In this document: positions 55,501 to 64,000 of the stretch, piece by piece
Layout of the letters: each line of letters begins with the position of its first letter
Numbering within the stretch: position 1 is the first letter of the stretch
Assembly (NCBI GenBank): GCA_001566295.1
Contig: KQ964249.1
Span: forward strand, 310,001 to 374,000
DNA length: 64,000 nucleotides
Direction: 5' to 3'
DNA from: Microdochium bolleyi
Taxonomy: Eukaryota; Ascomycota; Sordariomycetes; Xylariales; Microdochiaceae
Program-made: the position numbers and the translations under genes
The notes under the pieces: generated by a model
What the model was told of the DNA's origin: nothing
Database searches by the model: none
Seen by the model: only the letters and a program-made list of their open reading frames with translations

Positions 55501-55756
55501 TGCTCGGGAACTTCGTGTGCGATCGCCCGGGAGAGAGTCTGGAAGAGTGCCGACTGCACATCCACCTTGATCCGGCCATCGCCTGGGAATGAGTGGTTCA
55601 TTGTTAGTCTCAAGTAGTGTCTGCCCGGCTTTGACGGCTTAGGAAGGAGTGTGTACTACCTTCGACTGCTATCGATTCGCTCTTTTCAATATCTGGACAT
55701 GCCTCGTATTCTGGCGGAGGCATTTCCGAGCTGGTGTCCGGACGGCATTGTATCAT
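52580..55756 (-). CDS. Sterol-glucosyltransferase-like GT1 enzyme with VPS13-like C-terminus
   Basis: This predicted UDP-sugar-dependent glycosyltransferase (GT28 N-domain plus UDPGT C-domain) resembles sterol 3-beta-glucosyltransferases. Seven exons join in frame: 55660-55756, 54835-55582, 54594-54751, 54096-54474, 53648-54022, 52850-53568 and 52580-52770, giving 888 aa. The acceptor-domain start IVIQVVGSRGDVQPFLAL is at 83 to 100. The donor-binding HHGGAGTT begins at 436, with PFFGDQPFWG after it. From about 700 a Gly-rich module (GFFHHFAKGMYIDMPL, VREPVKGARREG, GMKGVGKG, GLVAYPGQGIFRS) resembles the C-terminal repeats of VPS13/ATG2 lipid-transfer proteins. The PH and GRAM domains of Atg26 are absent. 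The first exon (starting MIQCRPDTSSEMPPPEYEA) was inferred from frame and splice sites and is less certain; the ATG at 55601 is the alternative. Confidence 0.85.
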
Positions 55757-56839
55757 GGCTGCTGGGTATGCCACTCAGGTGTGAATAACATGTCGGACTT
55801 GCAGGCGACGGATGAAAAGAGAATGGGCGAAGCGAAGGAAGAGAAAAGGAAGCAGATGAACTCGGACGAATTAATATCCAGCTATCATTCCTTCTCAGAC
55901 CGTCTACGAGCCGCGTTACAAAGTCCAGATCGTTCTTCACCCGGTGGCTCCGTTCCCTCAATACTGAGCAAGTCGTCATTGTCCCCAGCGTCTCGTATAA
56001 TACTCCGAGCGCACCTGCGCCACAATCTGTATGCCGGTGCCTGCCGCGATTCATGGGTCTACCTAGTAGGAATGCAGTGTGCCTGGCGCCGTCTTTCTGC
56101 AGTTATCTTGTCCCTGAGTGGAGTTAGACACAGATGGTGAGGTTGTTAGCCGGCGCCAAGCCTCCCCTTCGCGTCAGAGTCCGAGGCGGGTACGAGTCGA
56201 CTTTTCGCGAGAACCCGAGTCGCTCGGGTTTCGGGTCCCGGGGTTGCGCTGGAGGACAAAGTTCCTTTCCACATCTCTAGCACAAATTGTGTTCCTGAAG
56301 CACACATAATAATGTTCCTTAAGTTGATTGTAGTAAAGAGCATCACGGCCATCGTCCCTTGAAATGCACCACGAATGCAATGCAATCCCCAGCACATTTC
56401 CCCTATGAAGTTGTAAATAATCCATTCACACTGTAATTCCGAAAGCCCAAACCAGTGAGCCGGGTCGATGTACCAGTTGCCAAAGCACTACAACCCCCGC
56501 GCTCCCAATGATTCCTTTGGCGGTGTTACTCTTCACCCAGACCCCTTTCTGGAACAATCACGGAACTCATGTTCCTGAGACAGATTACGATTTGTCAGTG
56601 CGATGAGCCCCCTGCGAAGCGCCATCCCGGTCACGAACTTCTTTGTTGTGAGGCAGGACTTTAGTGTTTCGGTACTTGTGTCTTGTGTCTTGTGTCTTGT
56701 GTCTTAAAGGCTTTAGTTTCCCAGAGGTCTGCATACCTGGATTTGCACTACTTCCAATAACAGAAACACTACACTTTCCCCTTCACTTCCAATGTTTTCA
56801 TTGTCACAACAGGGTATATCTCATAGCCTTCCCACACTC
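55757..56839. other. Spacer between two minus-strand genes
   Basis: This 1.08 kb holds the glycosyltransferase promoter (left) and the 3' UTR of the hydroxylase gene (right). A small perfect hairpin (8-bp stem AACCCGAG, loop TCG) is at 56212-56230. A heptamer tandem lies at 56675-56702. No gene is recognised. Confidence 0.5.
56675..56702 (+). repeat. Four tandem copies of CTTGTGT
   Basis: Four perfect 7-bp units followed by a partial CTT, about 135 bp beyond the stop of the minus-strand hydroxylase gene. Seen directly. Confidence 0.9.
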
Positions 56840-57856
56840 TCACAACGCCTTCCTCCTGCCCCCTTTCCTCGTCTTCCTCACGCTCTCCACGCCGTCCTGC
56901 ACCATGCTCCCCGCCTCGATCGCCTTGCGCCGCCCGCGCTCCCGGACATGATGCTTCTCCGCCTCGTCCTGCAGGTCGTCGATGACGTCCCGCCCGACGC
57001 TCGTTCCGCTGACCCAGTCCAGAAACCCCCACGCGCCGTAGTTGCCCCGGCCGCCGCTCGCGTAGTGCGTCGCCGTGCGCCGGGTGATGCCGCCCAGCAC
57101 GATCCCGGGGACGACGCTGTACCCGGACATGGCGGCCGTCTCCTCGATCGTGGTGAGCAGCGTAAAGGCAAAGTACGTGAGCAGGTGCGGGCGCACGACG
57201 AGCGCGGGCAGGTACACGGGCACCAGGCGGTTCAGGAGCAAGGGCAGCGGGTGGTCCGCGAAGAGCATGAGCGCGTAGGGCGCGCCGCCGGCGTCGGCGT
57301 GCGCGTAGCGGGCGTGTAGCTTCGCGATGGTCCCGCTCCCGCTGCCGCGACGCTGCGAGTGCAGGATGTAGCGGTGGATGTAGTACGTCAGTAGCTCGCG
57401 CGCTGTGTACAGCGTAAGGATGTGCTTGATGATCTGCCACGGCAGGGGCAGAGTGGTGCTCGACTTGAAGAGCGGGCGGTGCAGGTACGTCGAGGCGGCA
57501 AAGGAAATCACGGCCTCGATGGCGCCGCAGAGCAGCACGTTGACGACGGCCAGGAGGACCTGGCGCGCGAGGGAGGCCGCGTCGCGCCGGGGCAGCGAGG
57601 CCCGGCCGTAGAGCTTGATCGAGTCGGCCAGACTCGGCACGAGGGTGTCGAACAAGAGGAAGAGCAGCGACGGCAGCAGCCAGAAGACTACCTTTATTGC
57701 CGTCGTGCCGACGATCTCAATGTGGATCGGGTCGTGCGAGAGAACGAGAGTCGACCAGGTCATGTAGAAGAAGAGCAGGTTGAACGACGTCGACCATGAG
57801 GTCATCATCGGCGCCGCGAAATACGACAGGATCGGTAGTGATAGTATCAGATCCAT
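56840..57856 (-). CDS. Fatty acid hydroxylase/sterol desaturase superfamily membrane protein
   Basis: This single-exon gene encodes 338 aa with about five hydrophobic segments (about 22 to 40, 50 to 72, 97 to 120, 142 to 160 and 205 to 235), suggesting an ER membrane protein. The superfamily signature is recognisable: RELLTYYIHRYILHS (H161, H166), then KLHARYAH (H181, H186), ADHPLP (H202) and a C-terminal HYASGGRGNYGAWGFLDWVSGT. Canonical members have HxxxH, HxxHH and HxxHH boxes with NYG....DWLFGT; here the second and third boxes lack the HH pairs. The enzyme may have altered metal binding or may not be an oxidase. The C-terminus is basic. Sterol, sphingolipid or alkane substrates cannot be told apart. 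Confidence 0.82.
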   Translation of the reverse strand: MDLILSLPILSYFAAPMMTSWSTSFNLLFFYMTWSTLVLSHDPIHIEIVGTTAIKVVFWLLPSLLFLLFDTLVPSLADSIKLYGRASLPRRDAASLARQVLLAVVNVLLCGAIEAVISFAASTYLHRPLFKSSTTLPLPWQIIKHILTLYTARELLTYYIHRYILHSQRRGSGSGTIAKLHARYAHADAGGAPYALMLFADHPLPLLLNRLVPVYLPALVVRPHLLTYFAFTLLTTIEETAAMSGYSVVPGIVLGGITRRTATHYASGGRGNYGAWGFLDWVSGTSVGRDVIDDLQDEAEKHHVRERGRRKAIEAGSMVQDGVESVRKTRKGGRRKAL

Positions 57857-60207
57857 CTTCGGGGCCGTATCGCGCCTGTTGTGTGGAGACTTGTGTGTAA
57901 GTTTGAGGGAGAGTTGTTCGATATACGGCTTTCAGGTTGTGGGTAAGCGTCTCGCCAAACGCGCGAGGTCAGTGTTTTTCCTGAATTGTTGATGGAGAGA
58001 TGAAACGAAGCAGTGCTGAGCTTATTGCAGATAAAGTTGACGTGCTGTCCCGATGCTATCGCCTTATGCTAGGTTGTGCCTTGTTTTGTGTCTTCTCCGG
58101 GATGCATGTGGTGGGAAAATGACGTCACTGGCACCCTTGCAGTGTCAACCACGGTGAAGATCCATGGTGGTCGGCGTCAACCCTTTGGAGCGTGTGGCTT
58201 TCGTCAAGAGTCCGCTCCGTAAAATCCTCAACGCTTTCAGGAGGGCCATGCTAGCATCTCACGCCCCCGGAACCCTTTCACCAAATATTCCACGGTAAAG
58301 TCTGGACGCGTGAGCGCCTGGAGATTTGCATATCCCAGAGCTCTGATAACATGAGATGGCAGCATCGTGTCCACCATACGATGTGCTACATAATACATAC
58401 CCCCACATCCGAGCCAAGCTCACTTGCTCCGTACAACACACAGTAGTCAAGGGACAAAGTCGACCAGGACAGGCTGTATCTAGTTGATGATTCCACAAGC
58501 GACCGAAGTTGCCGGGTTCCATACCTGCGACACTGACTCAAGCAACTGCACCGCACAAGTCAGCTCGGGGTATAACAAGAACCGCGAGATGTCATGATAC
58601 TTGGCAAAATCTGCGAGTAGTTCAGCCCTGCGCACGCTTGATCCAGCTAGTGCGGCAAGCAAGCTCGCGAGCCGCGATACGAAGGCTGCCCAGGTGTGCG
58701 GCAAAGACCTGCGGAGCGCAATCTTAACCCTGATGCCGCCGGATGACAACCCACCCCTGCTCGTGCAGAGTCCCCTGCGATTCCAGACATCCTCAGTCCT
58801 ATTCCGGCCTTTTCACATCTCTCATCCTTGCCCTGCGGGCCCTGCAGGATATTTAGATGACGCTTACGACGAGCTCTGCGCCTGAAAGCATAGAAACCGA
58901 CAACGTGCCGTGCCCGGGTCTGCGTGCCTGAGCCTGACCGGAGAAGAGTCCGCCGCCGACGTTTCGACCCTGAGCAAGAACCTTTCCGGCGGTCTTGGTC
59001 GCTGCCAGTGCCAGATTGTAAGTGGGCCGCGATGGGCGGGCAGAGTGGGACGCGAACCTAAATGATAATCAAAATCCCAGCGCCACGGGCTCTCTCTGAC
59101 AGGGGCCACATCCCGGGCGGAACGTGATGGCGTGGCCGCGGCCAATCACGCTGGACCTTGCGACGGATTCGTTTCAGTCCCGACCAAGGCCGTCAAGAAG
59201 CGCAGTTCGTAATTAAGCATACATACAGATCATGCTTCGTGCCGCCGTGCTGAGGACACTTTGAGGTTTGAGCATAGCGCGAGTCCCCTGAGAACCGGCA
59301 GGCTGAATCCGGCAGCGGCGAGTCTTCCGTGTTGCTGCGTCTGATTACTGCGACCCGTGTGCCTATCTGTGCTCCTGGGACCTCTGGGCATCCGGACATC
59401 TGGACCTCGGGGCTTGGGACCATTGAACCATTGGATCATAGGTTGAGACATGGGTGTCTTGGTGCGGTCGGCCGCATGACGATGGCGGTTGACGTGGGTG
59501 AACGGAATGCCGGAAATGTCTTGAGCTCGGGGCGTGGCCTGGGCAGGGATCGACGGGATGGCTTCTTCCACCTGATGATGCGAAGTGTCTCGGCAGGAGA
59601 TACATGACACGCCTCGACAGCAGAGTCTCTGACCCTTATCAGCGACGCGGCCGCCGTGTCTTGCTCTGGAGGAGGGTCGAGGCCGGCATATATATGTCCG
59701 ACACAGTCATGCTGTGCTGCGTACAATCGACGAGAGAGAGCCCATAAGTGCACACATCAAGTGCATGGGGTTTGACTCTCGAGGGTTGCATTCCCCTATT
59801 CCCGCACTCGAGACCCCAGGCGGGCCGGACCAGGGTTGCGCCTGCCCCCTGCCCCTGCCAGGAAGCGCCTGCCCTCCCACTCCCACTCGCCTGAGCAGCA
59901 CGCAGCACGCTGCAGCGGCACCTGCACCTGCACCTGCAGGGTGCAGCAGAATTTCCCCTACAAGTCACGCGTGGCGGGCCCCGACTTGCGACACGCCTGC
60001 CCTCCGGCCTCTTCTTGTCTCAGCTGCTGCTCTGCTTCGTCAACGGTCTCAGCAGGCGTTGCAGGTAAATACTGCGTCCACTGGCAGCACACCTGCTCGT
60101 CTGCCATCCACCGGCCTGCCCTCGACCTGGAGCACCCACGGCGAGATCGTTGCATCTGCTCTTTGCTTTTGCTCTGACCGAGCCCAGGCCTCGGTGCCGC
60201 AGTCGCC
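57857..60207. other. 2.35 kb divergent spacer without called genes
   Basis: This lies between the hydroxylase gene (minus) and the hydrolase gene (plus). The right part (about 59.8 to 60.2 kb) is C-rich with CACCTGCAC repeats (59931 to 59940) and probably forms the hydrolase leader. An open frame in another phase (59714-60628) crosses that leader but has no ATG start or domain. The left part shows nothing I can name. Confidence 0.5.
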
Positions 60208-62924
60208 ATGGACCACGCCCCCTCGACATCCGCGAGCCCGCCGGGCATCCCTCGGACCCCCCATTCGACTCGCCCGTCGCAGCGTCGCAAAACCGTCGAC
60301 CCGGCCTTGCATCTGCGCCTCGGCGACTCTAGGGGCGACAGCAGCCGTGCCGGCCCCCCTCCCGCGTCTCCCGAGGTCATCTCCTCCCTCATCACGAGCC
60401 TTTCCGTCATCTCGAAACCGGCAAACAACCACTTCGAGGGCCAGAGCGCTTCAATGCCCAGTTCTCCGCGCCACACCAGCAGCAACGGCAGCTTTGGCGT
60501 CGAGTACGGCGCATACTCGCCACAGCCGCTCTCTCGCCTCCAGGAAGAGGATTTCGACCTCGATGAGCTTGCCGCAAGCCCACCCGTCATTCGAACCTCT
60601 AAGCCACCTTCAGGCTATTCCGCTCTGACAGCGCCCAAGTCGCCGCTCCGCGATTCTTCAGGGGGGTTCAAGTCACTCCTTCGCAGCCCATCTCGGCCGT
60701 CTTCGAAGAGCTCCGCTGGCTCTGTACACGACGACACTGCCAGCATTGGCAATCTTTCGGTTGAGCGTGGTTCCACGCGTAGCGCAGAACTGAATCGCAA
60801 GAGCTCGCACGACAGCTGGGGGAGACGCCAATCAAGGTCGCAGAAAGTGTTGGCATACATGAGTTCAAAGGAACAGCTTCGCGCATCCGACACCGAGCGC
60901 AAGCGCACGAGCGGAAACGGTGCCGACAGTACGCCTGGGGCGTCTCCAAACCCAGAGAAGGTACTCACTGAGACGTCAGTCGATGGGGGCCGTGGAGACT
61001 CTGTCCGAAACGCGCGAGACGAGGGAGACTCGAAGCGTTCGCCTAGCGAAACGAACGGCTATCACATCCCGGCTCGTGAGTCGTCCTTGAAGAAGGCGAT
61101 GGCGAGCACCAAGAGGTCATCGCACCGTTTATCGGCAACAAGAAGAAGAAGCGACGGCGCACTGGGCGACATCATACCAGAGTATGGCGAGGATGGCGAA
61201 CTACGGGACCTCGCCACGGCGAGACACCGACGACACTCGCCCCGAAAGCCAGCGGAATCTGATGCCGCCAAGACACGCGATAGCGAATCGACCCCAACGG
61301 CCAACCGCGCAGATCAGACTGCCCCGGCGAGGAGCAAGTCACGCAGCGACGTGTACGCGGATAGCTCAAAATTAGCTGTGGATGACGGTGCACCTTTCCC
61401 TTCAATCTCCTCTAGTCGGAAACGCAGGGGCCAAAGTGCGGACAGGAGGAAATCCGGAAGGACGACGCCGGAACCTGGCGAGGCGCTGCATTCAAAGCGG
61501 AGCAGTTCTCGCGCCAAAAGGCTTTCTGCAGGCGGCAAATCCGATACAACAGATAAGAGAGGTGTAACTCCAGAGCCTACTGTCGGCTATGAACGTCCGC
61601 AAAGCGCCGATTCGATCGATGGCGCCGTGGAGTCGTACCTTTGCTCTCCGAGACTGTCGCAAAAGATCTCCCATCCACAGACCGGCCGGATTATATCGTT
61701 CTCGGAAGTCGGCGACGCCGATGGGTCTGCAGTCTTCTGTTGCGTTGGCATGGGCCTCACACGATATATCACGGCTTTCTACGATGAGCTTGCTCTGACT
61801 CTGAAGCTGCGCTTGATTACGCCCGACAGGCCGGGCGTCGGCGACAGTGAGGCGTACGCAGATGGCACAGCTACGCCATTGAGCTGGCCTGGTAAGTCAT
61901 GCCCGACTGCTGGATGCCCTAAATCCCCCGTTGCTAATGGTTTGCAGATGATGTGTACGCCATATGTCAAACATTGAAGATCACCAAATTCTCGATTCTC
62001 GCTCACTCTGCCGGAGCGATTTATGCTCTTGCGACAGCACTGCGGATGCCCCAGCATATTCGAGGGCGAATCCATCTACTTGCGCCGTGGATTCCTCCAT
62101 CACAGATGAACGTCTTTGGCGGGTCCCAAGCGTCACCGCCAGCAAACTCCATCCCTACGTCGCAGCGCATATTGAGAGCTCTACCCACACCTTTCCTGAA
62201 GGCAGCCAATAGCTCGTTTATGTCGGCCACAAGCAGCTCGATTACAAGCTCTCTACCCAAGAACAGTTCACGCCGCGCGAAGCGAAAAGCGAACACTGGC
62301 AATGCGACGAACGCGACGAACAAAGACACGCCCATTGCGGCACCCGCAGTGGACAAGGAGAACTTCATTGGCAAGCACGATTCGCTGAACACGGACTTCG
62401 CGAATGGCGACTACAATAACGAGTTAGCAAACGCAAAACAGACGAACCGTGCCAACAATAGTCGATCGCCAGATCCGCAGGCCGCTGTCCTCGCTGCAGC
62501 GGCGGAAGCCATGAACGACAAGGAGCGCCAGGTGCACTATGACCTGCGCCTGACACACGCCATCTGGGATCTCGCGACCACGGGGGCGAACCCAGCCGTC
62601 GACTTGCTTGTCTGCCTCGAGCGTAGGCACACAATCGGCTTCCGCTACGTGGACATCACACGGCCTGTTGTCATCCATCACGGCAGCAAGGATACTCGCG
62701 TACCGGTGGAGAATGTGCGGTGGCTCGGCAAGACCATGCGGCGGTGCGAAGTCCGCGTTCTCGAGGGCGAGGGGCATGGCCTCATGGCCAGCGCAACCGT
62801 CATGGGCTCTGTGCTCATGGAGATCAGCAAAGAATGGGAAGACTGGCACCAAGTCACAGGGGCTAACTCCAGGAGAGAGGAAGGCCGCGAAAGAGGCCGA
62901 AGTCTGAAGTCCGGGTTTCGATGA
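60208..62924 (+). CDS. Alpha/beta hydrolase with long disordered N-terminus
   Basis: Exons are 60208-61891 and 61948-62924, giving 886 aa. Residues 1 to about 470 are disordered, very rich in Ser, Arg, Asp and Pro, with many RRxS, SP and TP sites. The hydrolase fold starts near PQTGRIISFSEVGDADGSAVFCCVG. The nucleophile elbow reads AHSAG with Ser582, the acid is probably Asp810 (HHGSKDTRVP) and the base His838 (EGEGHGLM). An insertion of about 130 residues, Asn/Ser/Ala-rich (about 620 to 750), sits between the elbow and the acid in the usual cap-domain place. The substrate is unknown; lipid esterase or lysophospholipase-type roles are possible. The intron lies before the elbow. The start is GCCATGG. 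Confidence 0.88.
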
Positions 62925-64000
62925 ACCGACCTAGACCTTCCACGCAGAGCTGTACCATGACGACTAAGAATGAGTGGCACGCCTTTGTGGACGACCTGCC
63001 ACGGCACGAGGATAACGACATTCTTTATAATATTTAATGTTCTCATATTGTAAATGGTTGGTGTCGTATGTTCAGCGAAGCATGCGGCACGCGACTTAAC
63101 CCTACACACCACTGCCTCGCTTGACTCTTTTCAGCATCTTTTCGTACAACGCACTTACCACTATCAAACCACCTCCGGCCCGACTATTCGGGATTCTGGC
63201 TGGTGGTGCAGCGCAAATACCAATATATTCAAATCTAATGACATGGTTAAAACATAATATGCTCTCTCTTCGGGCTTGTTCTTCACGTACTGTCGACTCG
63301 CTGCAATAGCATATAAAGAGTAGCCAAGTGTATGCAGGCCGGCCACGCCCGCACAATTCAGTAGTCTTACACCATACTCCGTACTGCCAGACCTCTGGAG
63401 TCTCCGAACTTTGATATCAAAGAGTACGAGCACTGCCACCCGGACCCCACGGCAAACACTTGCCTTACGTTGCATTGATCGACGTGGATCCTGGCAAGAT
63501 GCCCCACATCTCGAAGCGCTTGCACTGCCCTCCCAGCAATGCCATGGAACAAACCAAGAAGTGGCCAGGAGTCCCCGAGTTGAGCACCGGAAGTGAACAA
63601 CCTTGTCCTTTTCCCTCCTCGCCCAACCTCGACGACACCCCTCATTGTCCGACGAGGCAGACTTAGTTTGTTCGCAGTCGCCATCACTGCAGCTTGAGCC
63701 CAATCTTGCGGGAAAGTGATACATACCAGGATAACAGCCCCAGCCGCGCCAAGCCTGTGCGGCCTCTTTGCCGGCTCCCACGTCATCGTGATTTGCGACG
63801 GTGCAATCGCTCCGGTCCGACGCAGCCAGGACCCTAAATTCAGTGGCTCCGACCGTCAGCTTCTCCGCCCGAGCCTCGAGACAATCCCGCCGAGCCCGCC
63901 TGTCGTCATCACCTGCTGCACCAGACTGCAGTGTCGTGTGCCGTTCTTTCCACTCACCATCGCACAGCGCATAGGGGTTCTTGTCCCAGGGTCCTCTATC
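62925..64000. other. Right end of window, mostly unassigned
   Basis: The 3' UTR of the hydrolase gene lies at the left (TAATATTTAATG near 63029). A minus-strand open frame from the window edge to 63164 is listed separately as a weak candidate. Nothing else is recognised. Confidence 0.5.
63164..64000 (-). CDS. Possible partial gene running off the right edge
   Basis: A minus-strand frame is open from the last base of the window to a stop at 63164 (278 codons), entering with DRGPWDKNPYALCDGEWKERH. The first 80 codons look coding in composition; the lower part is less convincing and may be intron or UTR. A GTGAGT donor-like site lies just after ALCD (near 63958). No domain is recognised and the start lies outside the window. 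Confidence 0.2.
   Translation of the reverse strand, partial: DRGPWDKNPYALCDGEWKERHTTLQSGAAGDDDRRARRDCLEARAEKLTVGATEFRVLAASDRSDCTVANHDDVGAGKEAAQAWRGWGCYPGMYHFPARLGSSCSDGDCEQTKSASSDNEGCRRGWARREKDKVVHFRCSTRGLLATSWFVPWHCWEGSASASRCGASCQDPRRSMQRKASVCRGVRVAVLVLFDIKVRRLQRSGSTEYGVRLLNCAGVAGLHTLGYSLYAIAASRQYVKNKPEERAYYVLTMSLDLNILVFALHHQPESRIVGPEVV

Noticed and set aside
56212..56230. Small hairpin (8-bp stem, 3-base loop) as a terminator or structured RNA
   Set aside because: A single short stem is common by chance in GC-rich DNA, and eukaryotic genes do not end at such hairpins.
59714..60628. 304-codon frame across the hydrolase leader
   Set aside because: It begins at a non-ATG codon in C-rich DNA, overlaps the hydrolase CDS out of phase and shows no domain.

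Overview
This 64 kb window is nuclear DNA of a filamentous ascomycete, most likely a Sordariomycete. Genes carry short spliceosomal introns (about 55 to 105 nt) with GTAAGT- or GTATGT-type donors and CTAAC or CTGAC branch points. Starts sit in Kozak-like CACCATGG or GCCATGG contexts, coding DNA is GC-rich, and several products are fungal (COT1 kinase, bifunctional ADE2, RSC7, a BIM1-like copper protein). I see no rRNA, convincing tRNA, intact transposon or CRISPR array. About 21 protein genes are supported, and exon joins were checked by reading frame.

Left part (0.9 to 10.6 kb): COT1 NDR kinase, SF3a subunit 2 (Prp11), an F-box-like protein, a short-chain dehydrogenase and, tail to tail with it, a GNAT acetyltransferase. 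About 8.4 kb with no recognisable gene follows (10.64 to 19.09 kb). It holds an A20 tract, a (GT)10 microsatellite and only short unrecognised frames.

A cell-surface block follows (19 to 28.8 kb), with four neighbouring secreted or membrane genes: a DUF3712-type single-pass protein, a divergent 1130-residue secreted protein made largely of a 19-residue Leu/Ile/Asp repeat, a six-cysteine GPI-anchor-type protein, and a BIM1-like (X325) copper protein with a C-terminal membrane helix. The repeat protein is the most unusual item in the window.

The centre (29.5 to 42.7 kb) is a housekeeping cluster: RSC7 chromatin remodelling subunit, Prp4 U4/U6 snRNP WD40 protein, Dus4 tRNA dihydrouridine synthase, a cyclin K/T-type cyclin, Ade2 and an AKR8-type pyridoxal reductase.

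The right part (45.6 to 64 kb) holds a large disordered protein of unknown role, a SNF2-family ATPase, a seven-exon sterol-glucosyltransferase-like enzyme ending in a VPS13-like module, a fatty acid hydroxylase superfamily membrane protein with degenerate histidine boxes, and an alpha/beta hydrolase with a long disordered N-terminus. A possible partial gene runs off the right edge on the minus strand. The genes do not form one pathway; this is mixed chromosomal content with a local surface-protein cluster.
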